This document shows, one piece after another, positions 1 to 7,259 of a stretch of 37,267 nucleotides of DNA (the first letter of the stretch is position 1; each line of letters begins with the position of its first letter). The notes beneath the pieces are model-generated. The model was given only the letters and a program-made list of their open reading frames with translations, was not told the DNA's origin and made no database searches. Both the position numbers and the translations under genes were made by a program. Origin of the DNA: Oscillospiraceae bacterium (GTDB taxonomy: Bacteria; Bacillota; Clostridia; Saccharofermentanales; Saccharofermentanaceae); the NCBI GenBank assembly GCA_902801755.1, contig CADCJM010000002.1, positions 1 through 37,267 on the forward strand. The letters are read 5' to 3'.

Positions 1-657
1 GAGATCGAGAACCTCCAGCTCAATATGGTAATCACACAGATGCAGCCGCATTTCGTGTTTAACGTCTTAAACATCATCTATTATCTCTGCGCCAAGGATA
101 CAAAGCTTGCCCAGACGGCAATAGACAATTTCTCAAGCTACTTAAGGACCAACATCGATTCGCTCGTTTCCGATGAACTGGCGCCGTTCAGCAAGGAGCT
201 TGAACACGTAAAGAACTATCTTGATCTTGAGAAGCTCCGTTTTGATGACGAGCTCGAAATAGAATATGACATAGGACCTACGGATTTCCATCTTCCTATG
301 CTCGTGGTCCAGCCTCTGGCTGAAAATGCCGTAAAGCACGGTATCGCAAAGAGTTCCAGAGGCGGAAAGCTCATCATCCGCACGGTTGAAGACTACGATA
401 ACTACTACATCTATGTTATCGATAACGGCGTCGGTTTTGATACAAAGAAAAAGCCTGCTGATGACGGCAGATCACATATCGGTGTCGAGAATGTAAGAGT
501 CAGGATCGAGAAGAGAGTAAACGGCAAATTAGAGATATTCTCAACCAAGGGCAAGGGAACGACAGCTGTAATTACGATCCCGAAGCTCCCCGGTGAGAAG
601 AGCAACGTTAAGCCTGATGATGACGATGACGGTGATGAAGCCGTATCCAAAGATTAA
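1..657 (+). CDS. Sensor histidine kinase, LytS/YesM type (5' truncated by window edge)
   Basis: This is the cytoplasmic kinase part of a two-component sensor. The reading frame is open from base 1, so the real start and the sensor/membrane region lie upstream. A His_kinase (PF06580) phosphoacceptor motif reads MQPHFVFNVLN, with the His about 17 residues from the window edge. An N-box (PLAENAVKHG) and a glycine-rich G-box (DNGVGFD), then an IGVENVRVRI segment, complete the HATPase_c fold. The C-terminus ends in an unusual run of aspartates. The response regulator begins 14 bases downstream, so the two should form one operon and signalling pair. The signal cannot be inferred because the sensor is missing. 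Confidence in the family is high. Confidence 0.93.
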   Translation, partial: EIENLQLNMVITQMQPHFVFNVLNIIYYLCAKDTKLAQTAIDNFSSYLRTNIDSLVSDELAPFSKELEHVKNYLDLEKLRFDDELEIEYDIGPTDFHLPMLVVQPLAENAVKHGIAKSSRGGKLIIRTVEDYDNYYIYVIDNGVGFDTKKKPADDGRSHIGVENVRVRIEKRVNGKLEIFSTKGKGTTAVITIPKLPGEKSNVKPDDDDDGDEAVSKD

Positions 658-671
658 GGGAGATATGCTTT

Positions 672-1451
672 ATGAATATCATGGCTGTAGATGATGAGAA
701 ATTATCGTTGGAAGCTCTGGTTTCCTGCATAAAAGAGAACCTTCCGAATGAGACTGTAAATGCATTCAGGAGAACGAGTGATGCTGAAGTCTTTGCAGGC
801 TGGAACGGATGTGATATTGCATTCCTTGATATCGAAATGAGAGATGTCAACGGAATTGAACTGGCAAAGAAGATCCAGGCCATCAATCCGAAGGTAAATA
901 TCGTATTTGTTACAGGTTACGGTGATTATACCGGTGAGGCATTTTCTATTTTCGCATCAGCTTACATCATGAAGCCGGTAACAGTCGAGAAGGTCAAGAA
1001 GGCTTTGGAGACATTAAGATACGGAAATATCCTTGAGGAGGGCCGTCTTAAGGCTGTTACTTTCGGTAATTTTGAGATCTACAGCCGCGGCGAGCCTATA
1101 AAGTTCAGATATAAGAAGACAAAAGAGCTCCTGGCATACCTCATCGACAGAAGAGGCTCTATGTGCACCAATAACGAGATCATCGCGGTTATCTGGGAAG
1201 ATGATGATTTCGGCACTGACCGCCAGGACTACCTAAAGAAGCTCAAGCAGGATCTTATTAATACATTGAATGAGATAGGTGCAGAGAATGTGGTCATCAG
1301 GCAGAGAGGCCAGATAGCCATTAATCCCAAGCTCATTGAATGTGATCTGTTCAAGTATCTTGAGGGTGACTCTACAATGGTCAATTCCTATCAGGGTGAA
1401 TATATGTCCCAGTACAGCTGGGCCGAGTATTCTATTTTCAAAAAGCTCTGA
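672..1451 (+). CDS. Response regulator with REC and winged-helix DNA-binding domain
   Basis: This is the output partner of the upstream kinase. An N-terminal REC domain shows the acidic pair at residues 7-8, the probable phosphoacceptor Asp53 (FLDIEM), a FVTGY segment and the conserved Lys in YIMKPV. From about residue 128 the protein carries a winged helix of the OmpR/SARP transcriptional-activator kind (FGNFEIYSRG, then KTKELLAYLIDRRG), rather than the LytTR domain often paired with LytS kinases. The start is preceded by AAGGGAG. It ends 9 bases from the convergent ABC permease gene with no room for a separate terminator. The target genes are unknown. The adjacent sugar permeases are plausible targets by position only. 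Confidence 0.9.
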   Translation: MNIMAVDDEKLSLEALVSCIKENLPNETVNAFRRTSDAEVFAGWNGCDIAFLDIEMRDVNGIELAKKIQAINPKVNIVFVTGYGDYTGEAFSIFASAYIMKPVTVEKVKKALETLRYGNILEEGRLKAVTFGNFEIYSRGEPIKFRYKKTKELLAYLIDRRGSMCTNNEIIAVIWEDDDFGTDRQDYLKKLKQDLINTLNEIGAENVVIRQRGQIAINPKLIECDLFKYLEGDSTMVNSYQGEYMSQYSWAEYSIFKKL

Positions 1452-1460
1452 AAACCGGAC

Positions 1461-2264
1461 TTACAATTTTACTCCGCCCAAAGAAATGCCTTCGACGATG
1501 TGTCTTGATAAGAAGGCATATAAGATTATGGGCGGCAGAACCGATGCGAGGACTACGGGAAAGTCATTTGGCTTCAGATAATAGATAGGTGAGAACATAA
1601 GGGGGAGAGTCTTTTTCTCAACCTGGGCAATCGTTATGAAAGACATTGATGTGTCGTTCCAGCTGGCAGCGAACGCAAATATTGCCTGTGTCGCTGCCGC
1701 CGGTTTTATTATCGGGAGGACTATCTGGTTAAATATCCTGAATTCACCGGCTCCGTCTATTCTTGCAGCCTGGATCATTTCTTTCGAGAATGACGCCTGA
1801 AGATACATCTTCATGAAGAATACTGTCATTGGTGATGCGATGGCAGGGAGGATGAATATAAAGAGCTTGTTGGTGAAATGCATTTTGAAAATGAACTGCA
1901 GGAATCCGTAAGTGGCGATGGTGGAAGGGATCATCATGGCGGCCATAATGACCGTGTTGCAGATATTCCTGAGCTTCCAATTATATGCTGTAAGCGAATA
2001 GGCGGTAAGAGCCGAGAAGTATACGGTAAGGATCGTGCTGCTGACGGATACGATGAGAGAATTCTTAAGTCCTATGAACAGATACTGATAAGCGTTCCAG
2101 AAGACTTTCCAGTTGTTTGAGAACTTTTTGTACGGATGATTTATGAGCTTTCCGAAGGTTGTCGGTTCATCTATGAACGTATACTGGTATGAGTCCTTGA
2201 AAAAAAGAAAAATAGGGTACAGGCTTAATATAGTCAGCGTTATGCAGACAGTATACAAGACCAC
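1461..2264 (-). CDS. Sugar-type ABC transporter permease, MalG family (5' end uncertain)
   Basis: This is an inner-membrane permease of the carbohydrate uptake 1 (MalG) family. It has about six hydrophobic segments and the EAA loop (QAARIDGAGEFR followed by VLPIIKP) that contacts the ATPase. The first in-frame standard start is a GTG at 2264 with no Shine-Dalgarno. It would place the first membrane helix directly at the N-terminus. The frame stays open upstream to a stop at 2366-2364 and encodes a basic stretch (LTRTITRRRDTVLK) typical of the cytoplasmic N-terminus of this family. No in-frame ATG, GTG or TTG exists there. An ATG at 2328-2326 is one base out of frame, and an in-frame ATT at 2324 sits 5 bases after GAGG. 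Either a rare start codon or a one-base frameshift is likely. Neither a solute-binding protein nor an ATPase lies nearby. Confidence 0.85.
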   Translation of the reverse strand: MVLYTVCITLTILSLYPIFLFFKDSYQYTFIDEPTTFGKLINHPYKKFSNNWKVFWNAYQYLFIGLKNSLIVSVSSTILTVYFSALTAYSLTAYNWKLRNICNTVIMAAMMIPSTIATYGFLQFIFKMHFTNKLFIFILPAIASPMTVFFMKMYLQASFSKEMIQAARIDGAGEFRIFNQIVLPIIKPAAATQAIFAFAASWNDTSMSFITIAQVEKKTLPLMFSPIYYLKPNDFPVVLASVLPPIILYAFLSRHIVEGISLGGVKL

Positions 2265-2354
2265 TTTAAGTACAGTGTCTCTTCTTCTGGTTATGGTTCT
2301 TGTAAGTGCTCTTTCAGCCGTAATCCATACCTCACTTAGTGAACTTATATTGCC

Positions 2355-2383
2355 AATATAGCATTATGGTTGACATATGTCTA
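2355..2383 (-). promoter_or_regulatory. Candidate promoter for the MalG-type permease (minus strand)
   Basis: Read on the minus strand, TAGACA (2383-2378) is followed by a 17-base spacer and TATATT (2360-2355). Transcription would begin near 2348, about 20 bases before the permease's candidate translation starts. The -35 overlaps the spacer of the divergent plus-strand promoter, so the two may exclude one another or share a regulator. Confidence 0.5.
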
Positions 2384-2397
2384 CCGAGTGATATAGT
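2370..2397 (+). promoter_or_regulatory. Candidate promoter for the MalF-type permease
   Basis: TTGACA (2370-2375), a 16-base spacer and TATAGT (2392-2397). The segment from 2368 to 2397 is closely similar to the promoter of the BlaI-type repressor at 3472-3502, including a shared TGTCTACC and GAGTG in the spacer. A 10-base palindrome, GACATATGTC, lies at 2372-2381 and resembles the TACA-N2-TGTA style of BlaI/CopY operators. Confidence 0.6.
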
Positions 2398-2400
2398 ATC

Positions 2401-2418
2401 GGTATACATTCGTATACC
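2401..2418 (+). promoter_or_regulatory. Perfect inverted repeat at the predicted transcription start (operator candidate)
   Basis: GGTATAC, four bases ATTC, then GTATACC. The 7-base arms match exactly. The repeat begins 3 bases after the -10 box of the MalF-type permease promoter, the position of a classical repressor site. Its regulator is unknown. A LacI-type protein would be usual for sugar transporters, but none is encoded in the window. Confidence 0.45.
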
Positions 2419-2458
2419 TGCACAAATTTCAGGGCTCAAAATTGTACCGGAAACTGAT

Positions 2459-3463
2459 ATGAGAAAGAAGAAATTAAACCTGGAAAGGCATTATAACAAA
2501 TGGGGATATATCTTCATGATCCCCTTTGCTGCCGCATTCCTGTTTTTTTACTTTCACCCTCTTGCAAATACTGTTTACTTTGCCTTCTGTCATATGAGGG
2601 GAATGGGTACTGCCGAAGCCCAGTTCCTGCCATCCATAGGAGAGCCCTGGTATACTAATTTTGTTGAGATCTTCCAGGCAAAAACATTTGCAAAGGCATT
2701 TAAGAACACTATGACGATATGGGCTGCCTATGCAATACCGGAGCTCATATTCACATGCTGGCTGGCAGCCATGATCACCGACAGAAGACTGAAAATGAAG
2801 GGCAGAACTATCTTTAAGACCGGATTCTTTTTGCCCAAACTTCTTGAAGGCACCGATATGGGTTTTATCCTTACTAATCACTTTGTAGCTACTGTCGGAA
2901 GCACTCTGTTTTTGCTCACAGCGGCATCTGCTATGAACGGATTCGGTTTTACTGAGGAAGACTTTAAATTCTTCATGTCAGACCGCTTTTTCATAATCGT
3001 CTTAAGTATCTATTCTCACTTCGGGATCTCGTTTATCTATATTATTGCCGGCATTACAGGTGTCCCTGTCGAGGTTATGGAAGCGGCGGAGATCGACGGC
3101 GCTAACAGATTCCAGACGTTTACCAGGGTTACTTTGCCATGCATGAAGCCTATCGTGTTCTTCATAGCCGTAATCTCTATTATTGACGGTGTCGGCATGT
3201 ATAAGGTGCCTTCTTATATCGGAAATGCGTACGATGTCTTCATGACTAACATTACGCTTATGCAGTATCTGCAGAACCAGTTCTACGGCGGCGGTTTTGC
3301 TTATGACAAGACGTCGGCAGCAAGCCTTATCATGCTTGCTCTTTATTCCTTCTTTGCAGGTGTTGTATATCTGATCTTTATAAAAGACTGGGACGAGGCA
3401 AAGCAGAACAGACTCATCAGAAAAGAGCGCAGGGAAGAGCGAAGAAAGCTCAGGTGTGCATGA
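2459..3463 (+). CDS. Sugar-type ABC transporter permease, MalF/UgpA family
   Basis: This membrane permease should pair with the divergent MalG-type subunit. The chosen ATG gives the normal N-terminus for the family: MRKKKLNLERHYNKWG, then a first membrane helix. A longer in-frame start exists at 2339 but would lie upstream of the predicted promoter, so it is rejected. Six or so membrane segments are visible, and the EAA loop reads EAAEIDGANRFQ followed by TLPCMKP. The tail is highly basic (KERREERRK). Encoding the two permease halves divergently, rather than in tandem, is unusual. No binding protein or glycosidase accompanies them here, so the substrate is unknown. Confidence 0.88.
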   Translation: MRKKKLNLERHYNKWGYIFMIPFAAAFLFFYFHPLANTVYFAFCHMRGMGTAEAQFLPSIGEPWYTNFVEIFQAKTFAKAFKNTMTIWAAYAIPELIFTCWLAAMITDRRLKMKGRTIFKTGFFLPKLLEGTDMGFILTNHFVATVGSTLFLLTAASAMNGFGFTEEDFKFFMSDRFFIIVLSIYSHFGISFIYIIAGITGVPVEVMEAAEIDGANRFQTFTRVTLPCMKPIVFFIAVISIIDGVGMYKVPSYIGNAYDVFMTNITLMQYLQNQFYGGGFAYDKTSAASLIMLALYSFFAGVVYLIFIKDWDEAKQNRLIRKERREERRKLRCA

Positions 3464-3471
3464 CCTCATTT

Positions 3472-3502
3472 GGTTGTTAGTTGTCTACCCGAGTGCTATA
3501 TT
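3472..3502 (+). promoter_or_regulatory. Candidate promoter of the BlaI-M56 pair
   Basis: TTGTTA (3474-3479), a 17-base spacer and TATATT (3497-3502), about 26 bases before the repressor's start codon. It matches the MalF-type permease promoter over about 30 bases (GGTTG, TGTCTACC, GAGTG and TATA are all kept, with one extra C in the spacer). BlaI-type repressors normally bind their own promoter, so the shared sequence is a good operator candidate. Confidence 0.55.
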
Positions 3503-3528
3503 TTTAATTAAGTATCGGAGGTTTTTAT

Positions 3529-3885
3529 ATGCGTTTATCAGATTCAGAATGGAAGATAGCAGACTGCCTTTGGAATAATGGCGATATGACTATAACAGAG
3601 CTTACAAAGGAGCTCCGTCCTGTTACGGGATGGTCTAAGAATACTATCATTACGATGCTGAAGCGCATGACGGAAAAGGGCGCCGTAACTTTCGTCCAGG
3701 AAGACAAGGCCAAGAGATTCCATCCTGCAATCGACAGGACTGAAGCAGAACTTGAAGAGACAGAATCTTTTCTCGATAAAGTCTATAAGGGAAATGTCGG
3801 TCTCATGATCTCCAATCTTTTGGATTCCGACAAGCTTACGGATGAACAGTTAGCAGAGCTCAAAAGGATCATCAGGGAAGGGTAA
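3529..3885 (+). CDS. BlaI/MecI/CopY-family transcriptional repressor
   Basis: A 118-residue protein of the penicillinase-repressor family (PF03965). It has an N-terminal winged helix (LSDSEWKIADCLW, then ITELTKEL, then SKNTIITMLKRMTEKGAV) and a C-terminal helical dimerisation part from about residue 75. The length is normal. A strong CGGAGG site precedes the ATG. The M56 protease gene follows after a single base, which is the standard BlaI-BlaR1 arrangement: the membrane protease senses a ligand and causes the repressor to be cleaved. No beta-lactamase or PBP gene is adjacent, so a role in beta-lactam resistance is not supported. Likely targets are its own promoter and, by promoter similarity, the upstream ABC permease. 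Confidence 0.92.
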   Translation: MRLSDSEWKIADCLWNNGDMTITELTKELRPVTGWSKNTIITMLKRMTEKGAVTFVQEDKAKRFHPAIDRTEAELEETESFLDKVYKGNVGLMISNLLDSDKLTDEQLAELKRIIREG

Positions 3886-3886
3886 T

Positions 3887-5683
3887 ATGCTGCGCTACAT
3901 TATCGGTGTCTCGCTTATAGCGGCTGCCATAATGCTCATCAGGCGTCTTGCCGGCGGCAGGATGCTCAGAAGGCATCAGTATGCTTTATGGCTGCTGATA
4001 CCCTTATACATGATCGCCTCACCGTTCATAAAGATCAACGTTCCTGTAGCAGAAGAGATAAGTAATCTGATCCCTTCAAATGTGGAGCAGGTGATCTACG
4101 AGAATGTGTACAGCAATGATGCTTTGCCTTTATCAGACGTCGAAAATGCTGACGCTTCAGATATGGTTTTCGAGATGTCAGGCGAACAGAATACTGCTGC
4201 CGTTAATGATCCGGACGGCCAAGCAGTTACCAAAAGACAAGTTAAAACCCCTGTGAATACAGGCCTTATCCTTAACGTGGTATATATCTCTGTGGCAGCA
4301 ACGATCATCGTTTTGCTGACAGTCTATAACACCGGATTTGTTATATTCTGCAGACGCAACAGAAAGTATCTTGGAACAGATCCTAAGAGCGGACTTGGTA
4401 TCTATGGCATCAGTCACAGAGGCGTGCCGTTTCTTCTGTTCAATAAGATCTATGTTGAAGAGGACCCTTCCGCAATAAGCGAATATGCCATTTGTCACGA
4501 AGCCTGCCACTATAAGCATGGTGATTTTATCTGGGTCATCGTAAGACATCTGGTGCTTGCACTTAACTGGTATAACCCTTTGATCTGGGCTGCTTTCATC
4601 CTGTCAGGACGTGACTGCGAGCTGGCATGTGACGAAGAAGTCGTAAGCGTTTACGGAAGCGGATCTGCTGAGAAATATGCCGAGGACCTTCTTATGCTGA
4701 TGCAAAGGAAATCGGATTCTTCCTACAGATTCTCCATGACAACCGGAATGAAGTCAGGATATAAGTCTATGAGAAGAAGGCTCCTGAGCCTTAAGCATCC
4801 TGCTAGGACAAGCTATAAAGCTATTGCATTGAGCCTTGCAGCGCTGATCGTTGTATCAGGCTTTTCGGTTCTTGATCCCAAGGCTGCTGAGCATGAACAG
4901 AGCATTATAGACGAATTGGTAAGTGAGGCTGTCATTGATGCTCCCGTAAAGCTCGAAGCGCCCTTCGATTATGAGACTTCTGTGCCTGTTGTTAAGCAGA
5001 CATATGACAGAATAAAAGATATCACATTCTACAGGGACGGAAGCAGTGTTAAAGCACGACTGAGCCTTCCTGAAGGAGCAGGTCCTTTTAAGACTGTGGT
5101 AATGCGCGGCAAGTTCGGAAGCGATTATTCATTGTATTCTTCTGTAGTACGCATCCTGAATGAGAACGGTTATGCTGCACTGCAGATCAAGAATACACAT
5201 GAATCAGAGATAATAAGCCGTTCCGGCGGAAGCGGCGATAAGACTTTCTCGGATGTCTATTTCAAGCAGGTTCTGGATTTCTATGCGGTAATTGATGAGA
5301 TGCGCTATATCCCTGATATCGACATGGATAACATCTATCTGTGGGGACATGAGATAGGAGGCGTTATCGCCCTTTACACGGGAATGGAAAGACAATCTGA
5401 GTTCAAGGGCATGATAATAGTTCAGCCTGAGCTCTCCAGCAACCAGTATCTTGAATTTTCGAATGAACCGAAGCTTGCTGTAAGGCTTTATGAGATGCTT
5501 CCCGAATGTTATACACCGACAGTGATCCTCGAGCCCAGGAATCAGGCTGAATCCATGAAAGCCGTTGACAGCATGCCTGATGCAAAACTGATCCTGTTTG
5601 ATTATTCGCAGCGTTTCGTTGATGATAAATATATTGATATGACTGCCGAGAAGACCATAGAGGCGCTGAAGTTCATTGGCTGA
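3887..5683 (+). CDS. M56 (BlaR1/MecR1-like) membrane metalloprotease with a degenerate alpha/beta-hydrolase domain
   Basis: The N-terminal half is an M56 sensor-transducer: hydrophobic segments near residues 1-18, 33-48 and 127-155, a zinc motif HEACH at 204-208, the downstream ELACDE at 245-250, and a further membrane segment at about 311-328. BlaR1 carries a penicillin-binding sensor after this point. Here residues about 360-598 instead resemble an alpha/beta hydrolase (FKTVVMRGKFG, then YIPDIDMDNIYLWGHEIGG). The nucleophile elbow reads G-H-E-I-G-G, with Glu489 where the catalytic Ser should be. The expected Asp and His positions also appear lost (EPRNQ; FDYSQRF). The domain is therefore probably a ligand-binding sensor, not an enzyme. 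It starts one base after the repressor gene. Confidence 0.85.
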   Translation: MLRYIIGVSLIAAAIMLIRRLAGGRMLRRHQYALWLLIPLYMIASPFIKINVPVAEEISNLIPSNVEQVIYENVYSNDALPLSDVENADASDMVFEMSGEQNTAAVNDPDGQAVTKRQVKTPVNTGLILNVVYISVAATIIVLLTVYNTGFVIFCRRNRKYLGTDPKSGLGIYGISHRGVPFLLFNKIYVEEDPSAISEYAICHEACHYKHGDFIWVIVRHLVLALNWYNPLIWAAFILSGRDCELACDEEVVSVYGSGSAEKYAEDLLMLMQRKSDSSYRFSMTTGMKSGYKSMRRRLLSLKHPARTSYKAIALSLAALIVVSGFSVLDPKAAEHEQSIIDELVSEAVIDAPVKLEAPFDYETSVPVVKQTYDRIKDITFYRDGSSVKARLSLPEGAGPFKTVVMRGKFGSDYSLYSSVVRILNENGYAALQIKNTHESEIISRSGGSGDKTFSDVYFKQVLDFYAVIDEMRYIPDIDMDNIYLWGHEIGGVIALYTGMERQSEFKGMIIVQPELSSNQYLEFSNEPKLAVRLYEMLPECYTPTVILEPRNQAESMKAVDSMPDAKLILFDYSQRFVDDKYIDMTAEKTIEALKFIG

Positions 5684-5735
5684 TAATTGAGGCAGCCGCC
5701 TGTTTATTTGCCACAATATTTAATTTTTCTTGTTG

Positions 5736-5741
5736 TATAAT
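5736..5741 (+). promoter_or_regulatory. Probable -10 box before the transglutaminase-like lipoprotein
   Basis: A perfect TATAAT lies 34 bases before the lipoprotein start. No good -35 is found at the usual distance; TTGCCA at 5708-5713 is 22 bases away, which is too far. The call rests on the -10 alone. Confidence 0.4.
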
Positions 5742-5774
5742 TCTGCCGTTAAAAAATCTATAAAGAGAAGTGTT

Positions 5775-6833
5775 ATGAAAAGATCATTGATAAAGAGTGT
5801 AACTGTTATTCTCACAGCCTGTATCCTGACCGGCTGTTCTGCTGTCACGACACCAACGACCGGCTCTTCAGAGACAGAAACTTCCATTGAGACTTCTGAG
5901 AGTACGGAAGCGACCACCACAACGGAAGCAAGAGGTCATTATGAATATAAGCCTGTCGTCATGTCTTCGATATTCCTCGATATCATGGGCGAAGACATGT
6001 TTGACGCTTACAAGAACTATATTAAGGCGGTACAGAACGGGGAAGAAGAGTTCGCGGTAAAGTCTGAGAATGATTACGACTGGATGCTCGGACAATTCCC
6101 GAACAAATTCCAGCCAGTTTATGAAGTCTATACAGAATCCAATTATGCCGGAGCATTTAAGGACGGAAAGGCTACATTCCAATATAAGATCCCCAAAGAA
6201 GAGCTTGCTCAAAAGCAAGCGGAATTTGAAGAAATGGTCACAGGCATTTTGAATGAAGTCTTAAGAGACGATTATTCAGATGTCGAAAAGATCCTTGCTC
6301 TCTATATCTATTTTTCCAACAATTACACTTACGATTACGATACGTATTACAAGATGAACGATGAACCTGTTCAGGGCATATGTGCATACAGGTTCTTCAC
6401 TACAAAGCATGGTATCTGCGCAGAATGCTCTGTTGCATTTTCGTTCCTGCTCCTTCAGGCAGGTGTGGATGCAACCGTGTGCGGCGGCAACCGTGAATCT
6501 GACGGTGAGGGACACGCCTGGACTTATGTGACGATCAACGGCAAGAATTATCATGTGGATCCTACTTTTGTTATGGAATCCGGCAACTGCCTGTCTTACT
6601 TCATGATGACAGATAGCCAGCGGTATAAGGAAGGCAGTTTTAAGAAGGAAATGAATACTGTCGGCTGTCATTATAAGAGCGACAGGAACGGCAGTGAATA
6701 TAATGCTGACGATGACTTTTTCGCGCCCTTGTGGGGCAAATATCTTACCTCATTCGATCATGAGAAGAAGATAATCTACTATACGGATATTGACGGAAAT
6801 AAAGGCGAATTCGATTATTCCGCGTTCGGATGA
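5775..6833 (+). CDS. Transglutaminase-like lipoprotein
   Basis: The ATG chosen (MKRSLIKSVTVILT) gives a clean signal peptide and lipobox LTGC with Cys21. A longer in-frame start would overlap the -10 box. After the lipobox comes a Ser/Thr/Glu-rich linker to about residue 52, then a globular part with a transglutaminase-core triad: Cys215 (HGICAE), His247 (GHAWTYV) and Asp262 (HVDPTF). It is therefore an exported, membrane-anchored thiol enzyme, either a protease or a crosslinker. Proteins of this family in Clostridia act on surface proteins or wall peptides, but the substrate here is unknown. A paralog lies at the right edge of the window. Confidence 0.85.
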   Translation: MKRSLIKSVTVILTACILTGCSAVTTPTTGSSETETSIETSESTEATTTTEARGHYEYKPVVMSSIFLDIMGEDMFDAYKNYIKAVQNGEEEFAVKSENDYDWMLGQFPNKFQPVYEVYTESNYAGAFKDGKATFQYKIPKEELAQKQAEFEEMVTGILNEVLRDDYSDVEKILALYIYFSNNYTYDYDTYYKMNDEPVQGICAYRFFTTKHGICAECSVAFSFLLLQAGVDATVCGGNRESDGEGHAWTYVTINGKNYHVDPTFVMESGNCLSYFMMTDSQRYKEGSFKKEMNTVGCHYKSDRNGSEYNADDDFFAPLWGKYLTSFDHEKKIIYYTDIDGNKGEFDYSAFG

Positions 6834-6884
6834 TCTATCAATTCAAGCTCCGGCACTTCACGCTCCGATAAATTCCGGATAAAA

Positions 6885-6978
6885 GTCCGACACAGTCGGA
6901 ACTATTTCTGGAATTTCATCTCTTTGGCCTGAAAATACCGTATTTTTGTCCGACATAGTCGGACTTTTTTCTGGATTT
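6885..6978 (+). repeat. Two copies of a GTCCGAC palindromic repeat
   Basis: GTCCGACACAGTCGGAA (6885-6901) and GTCCGACATAGTCGGAC (6948-6964) are 63 bases apart, and each is followed by a T-rich stretch ending in TTTCTGGA. They lie between two convergent genes. The second has exact 7-base arms and six T's after it. They may be a dispersed repeat family that also serves as terminators. I see no other copy in the window. Confidence 0.6.
6948..6970 (+). terminator. Probable rho-independent terminator after the lipoprotein
   Basis: Stem GTCCGAC/GTCGGAC with a 3-base loop, followed directly by a T run. It lies 114 bases after the lipoprotein stop codon. Confidence 0.55.
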
Positions 6979-7010
6979 TTGACGCGTCGAAAAGATTCAC
7001 ATACCGACAT

Positions 7011-7046
7011 GAAAAGAGCCGCCTCCGTTAAGAGACAGCTCTTTTC
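7011..7046. terminator. Hairpin between convergent lipoprotein and feo genes
   Basis: Arms GAAAAGAGC (7011-7019) and GCTCTTTTC (7038-7046) match over 9 bases around an 18-base loop. The A/T-rich stem base could act as a weak terminator on either strand. It lies 22 bases from the end of the FeoB-associated peptide gene. Confidence 0.5.
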
Positions 7047-7067
7047 ATTTATGGCATATGAATTCTT

Positions 7068-7247
7068 TTATTTCTTATTTTGACTGTGACATTTGCCTGC
7101 AAGTGCGCAGTGGGAGCAGTTGCAGCCGCATGAGCTCTTGCCGGCTTTCTTGTCTTTGATCAGACTTCTTGCCGCAAAGAAGACCATAACAGCAACTAAT
7201 GCTATCACTAAGATGTTTACCCAGTTTGCGGCAAGCCAGTCGATCAT
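7068..7247 (-). CDS. FeoB-associated Cys-rich membrane peptide
   Basis: A 59-residue product: one N-terminal membrane segment (about residues 10-27), a short basic stretch (KDKKAGK), and a cysteine-rich tail with C40, C42, C44, C47 and C53 (CGCNCSHCALAGKC). This matches the FeoB_associated family (PF12669) in length, topology and Cys pattern. It starts 12 bases after the feoB stop codon and is the last gene of the feo operon. The cysteines may hold iron near FeoB on the cytoplasmic side, but the function of the family is not settled. The gene is short and easily missed by automated calling. Confidence 0.88.
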   Translation of the reverse strand: MIDWLAANWVNILVIALVAVMVFFAARSLIKDKKAGKSSCGCNCSHCALAGKCHSQNKK

Positions 7248-7259
7248 ATGTACAGTCCT

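Noticed and set aside
2339..2458. Longer N-terminus for the MalF-type permease
   Set aside because: The start would precede the predicted promoter and transcription start, and the added residues do not resemble the family.
3472..3490. Additional metal box at GTTAGTTGTCTACC before the BlaI-type gene
   Set aside because: The spacing between half-sites is 4 rather than 6 and the right arm is mismatched; it fits better as part of the BlaI-type promoter motif.
3529..5683. Beta-lactam resistance locus
   Set aside because: There is no beta-lactamase or alternative PBP gene nearby, and the sensor lacks a PBP-like domain.
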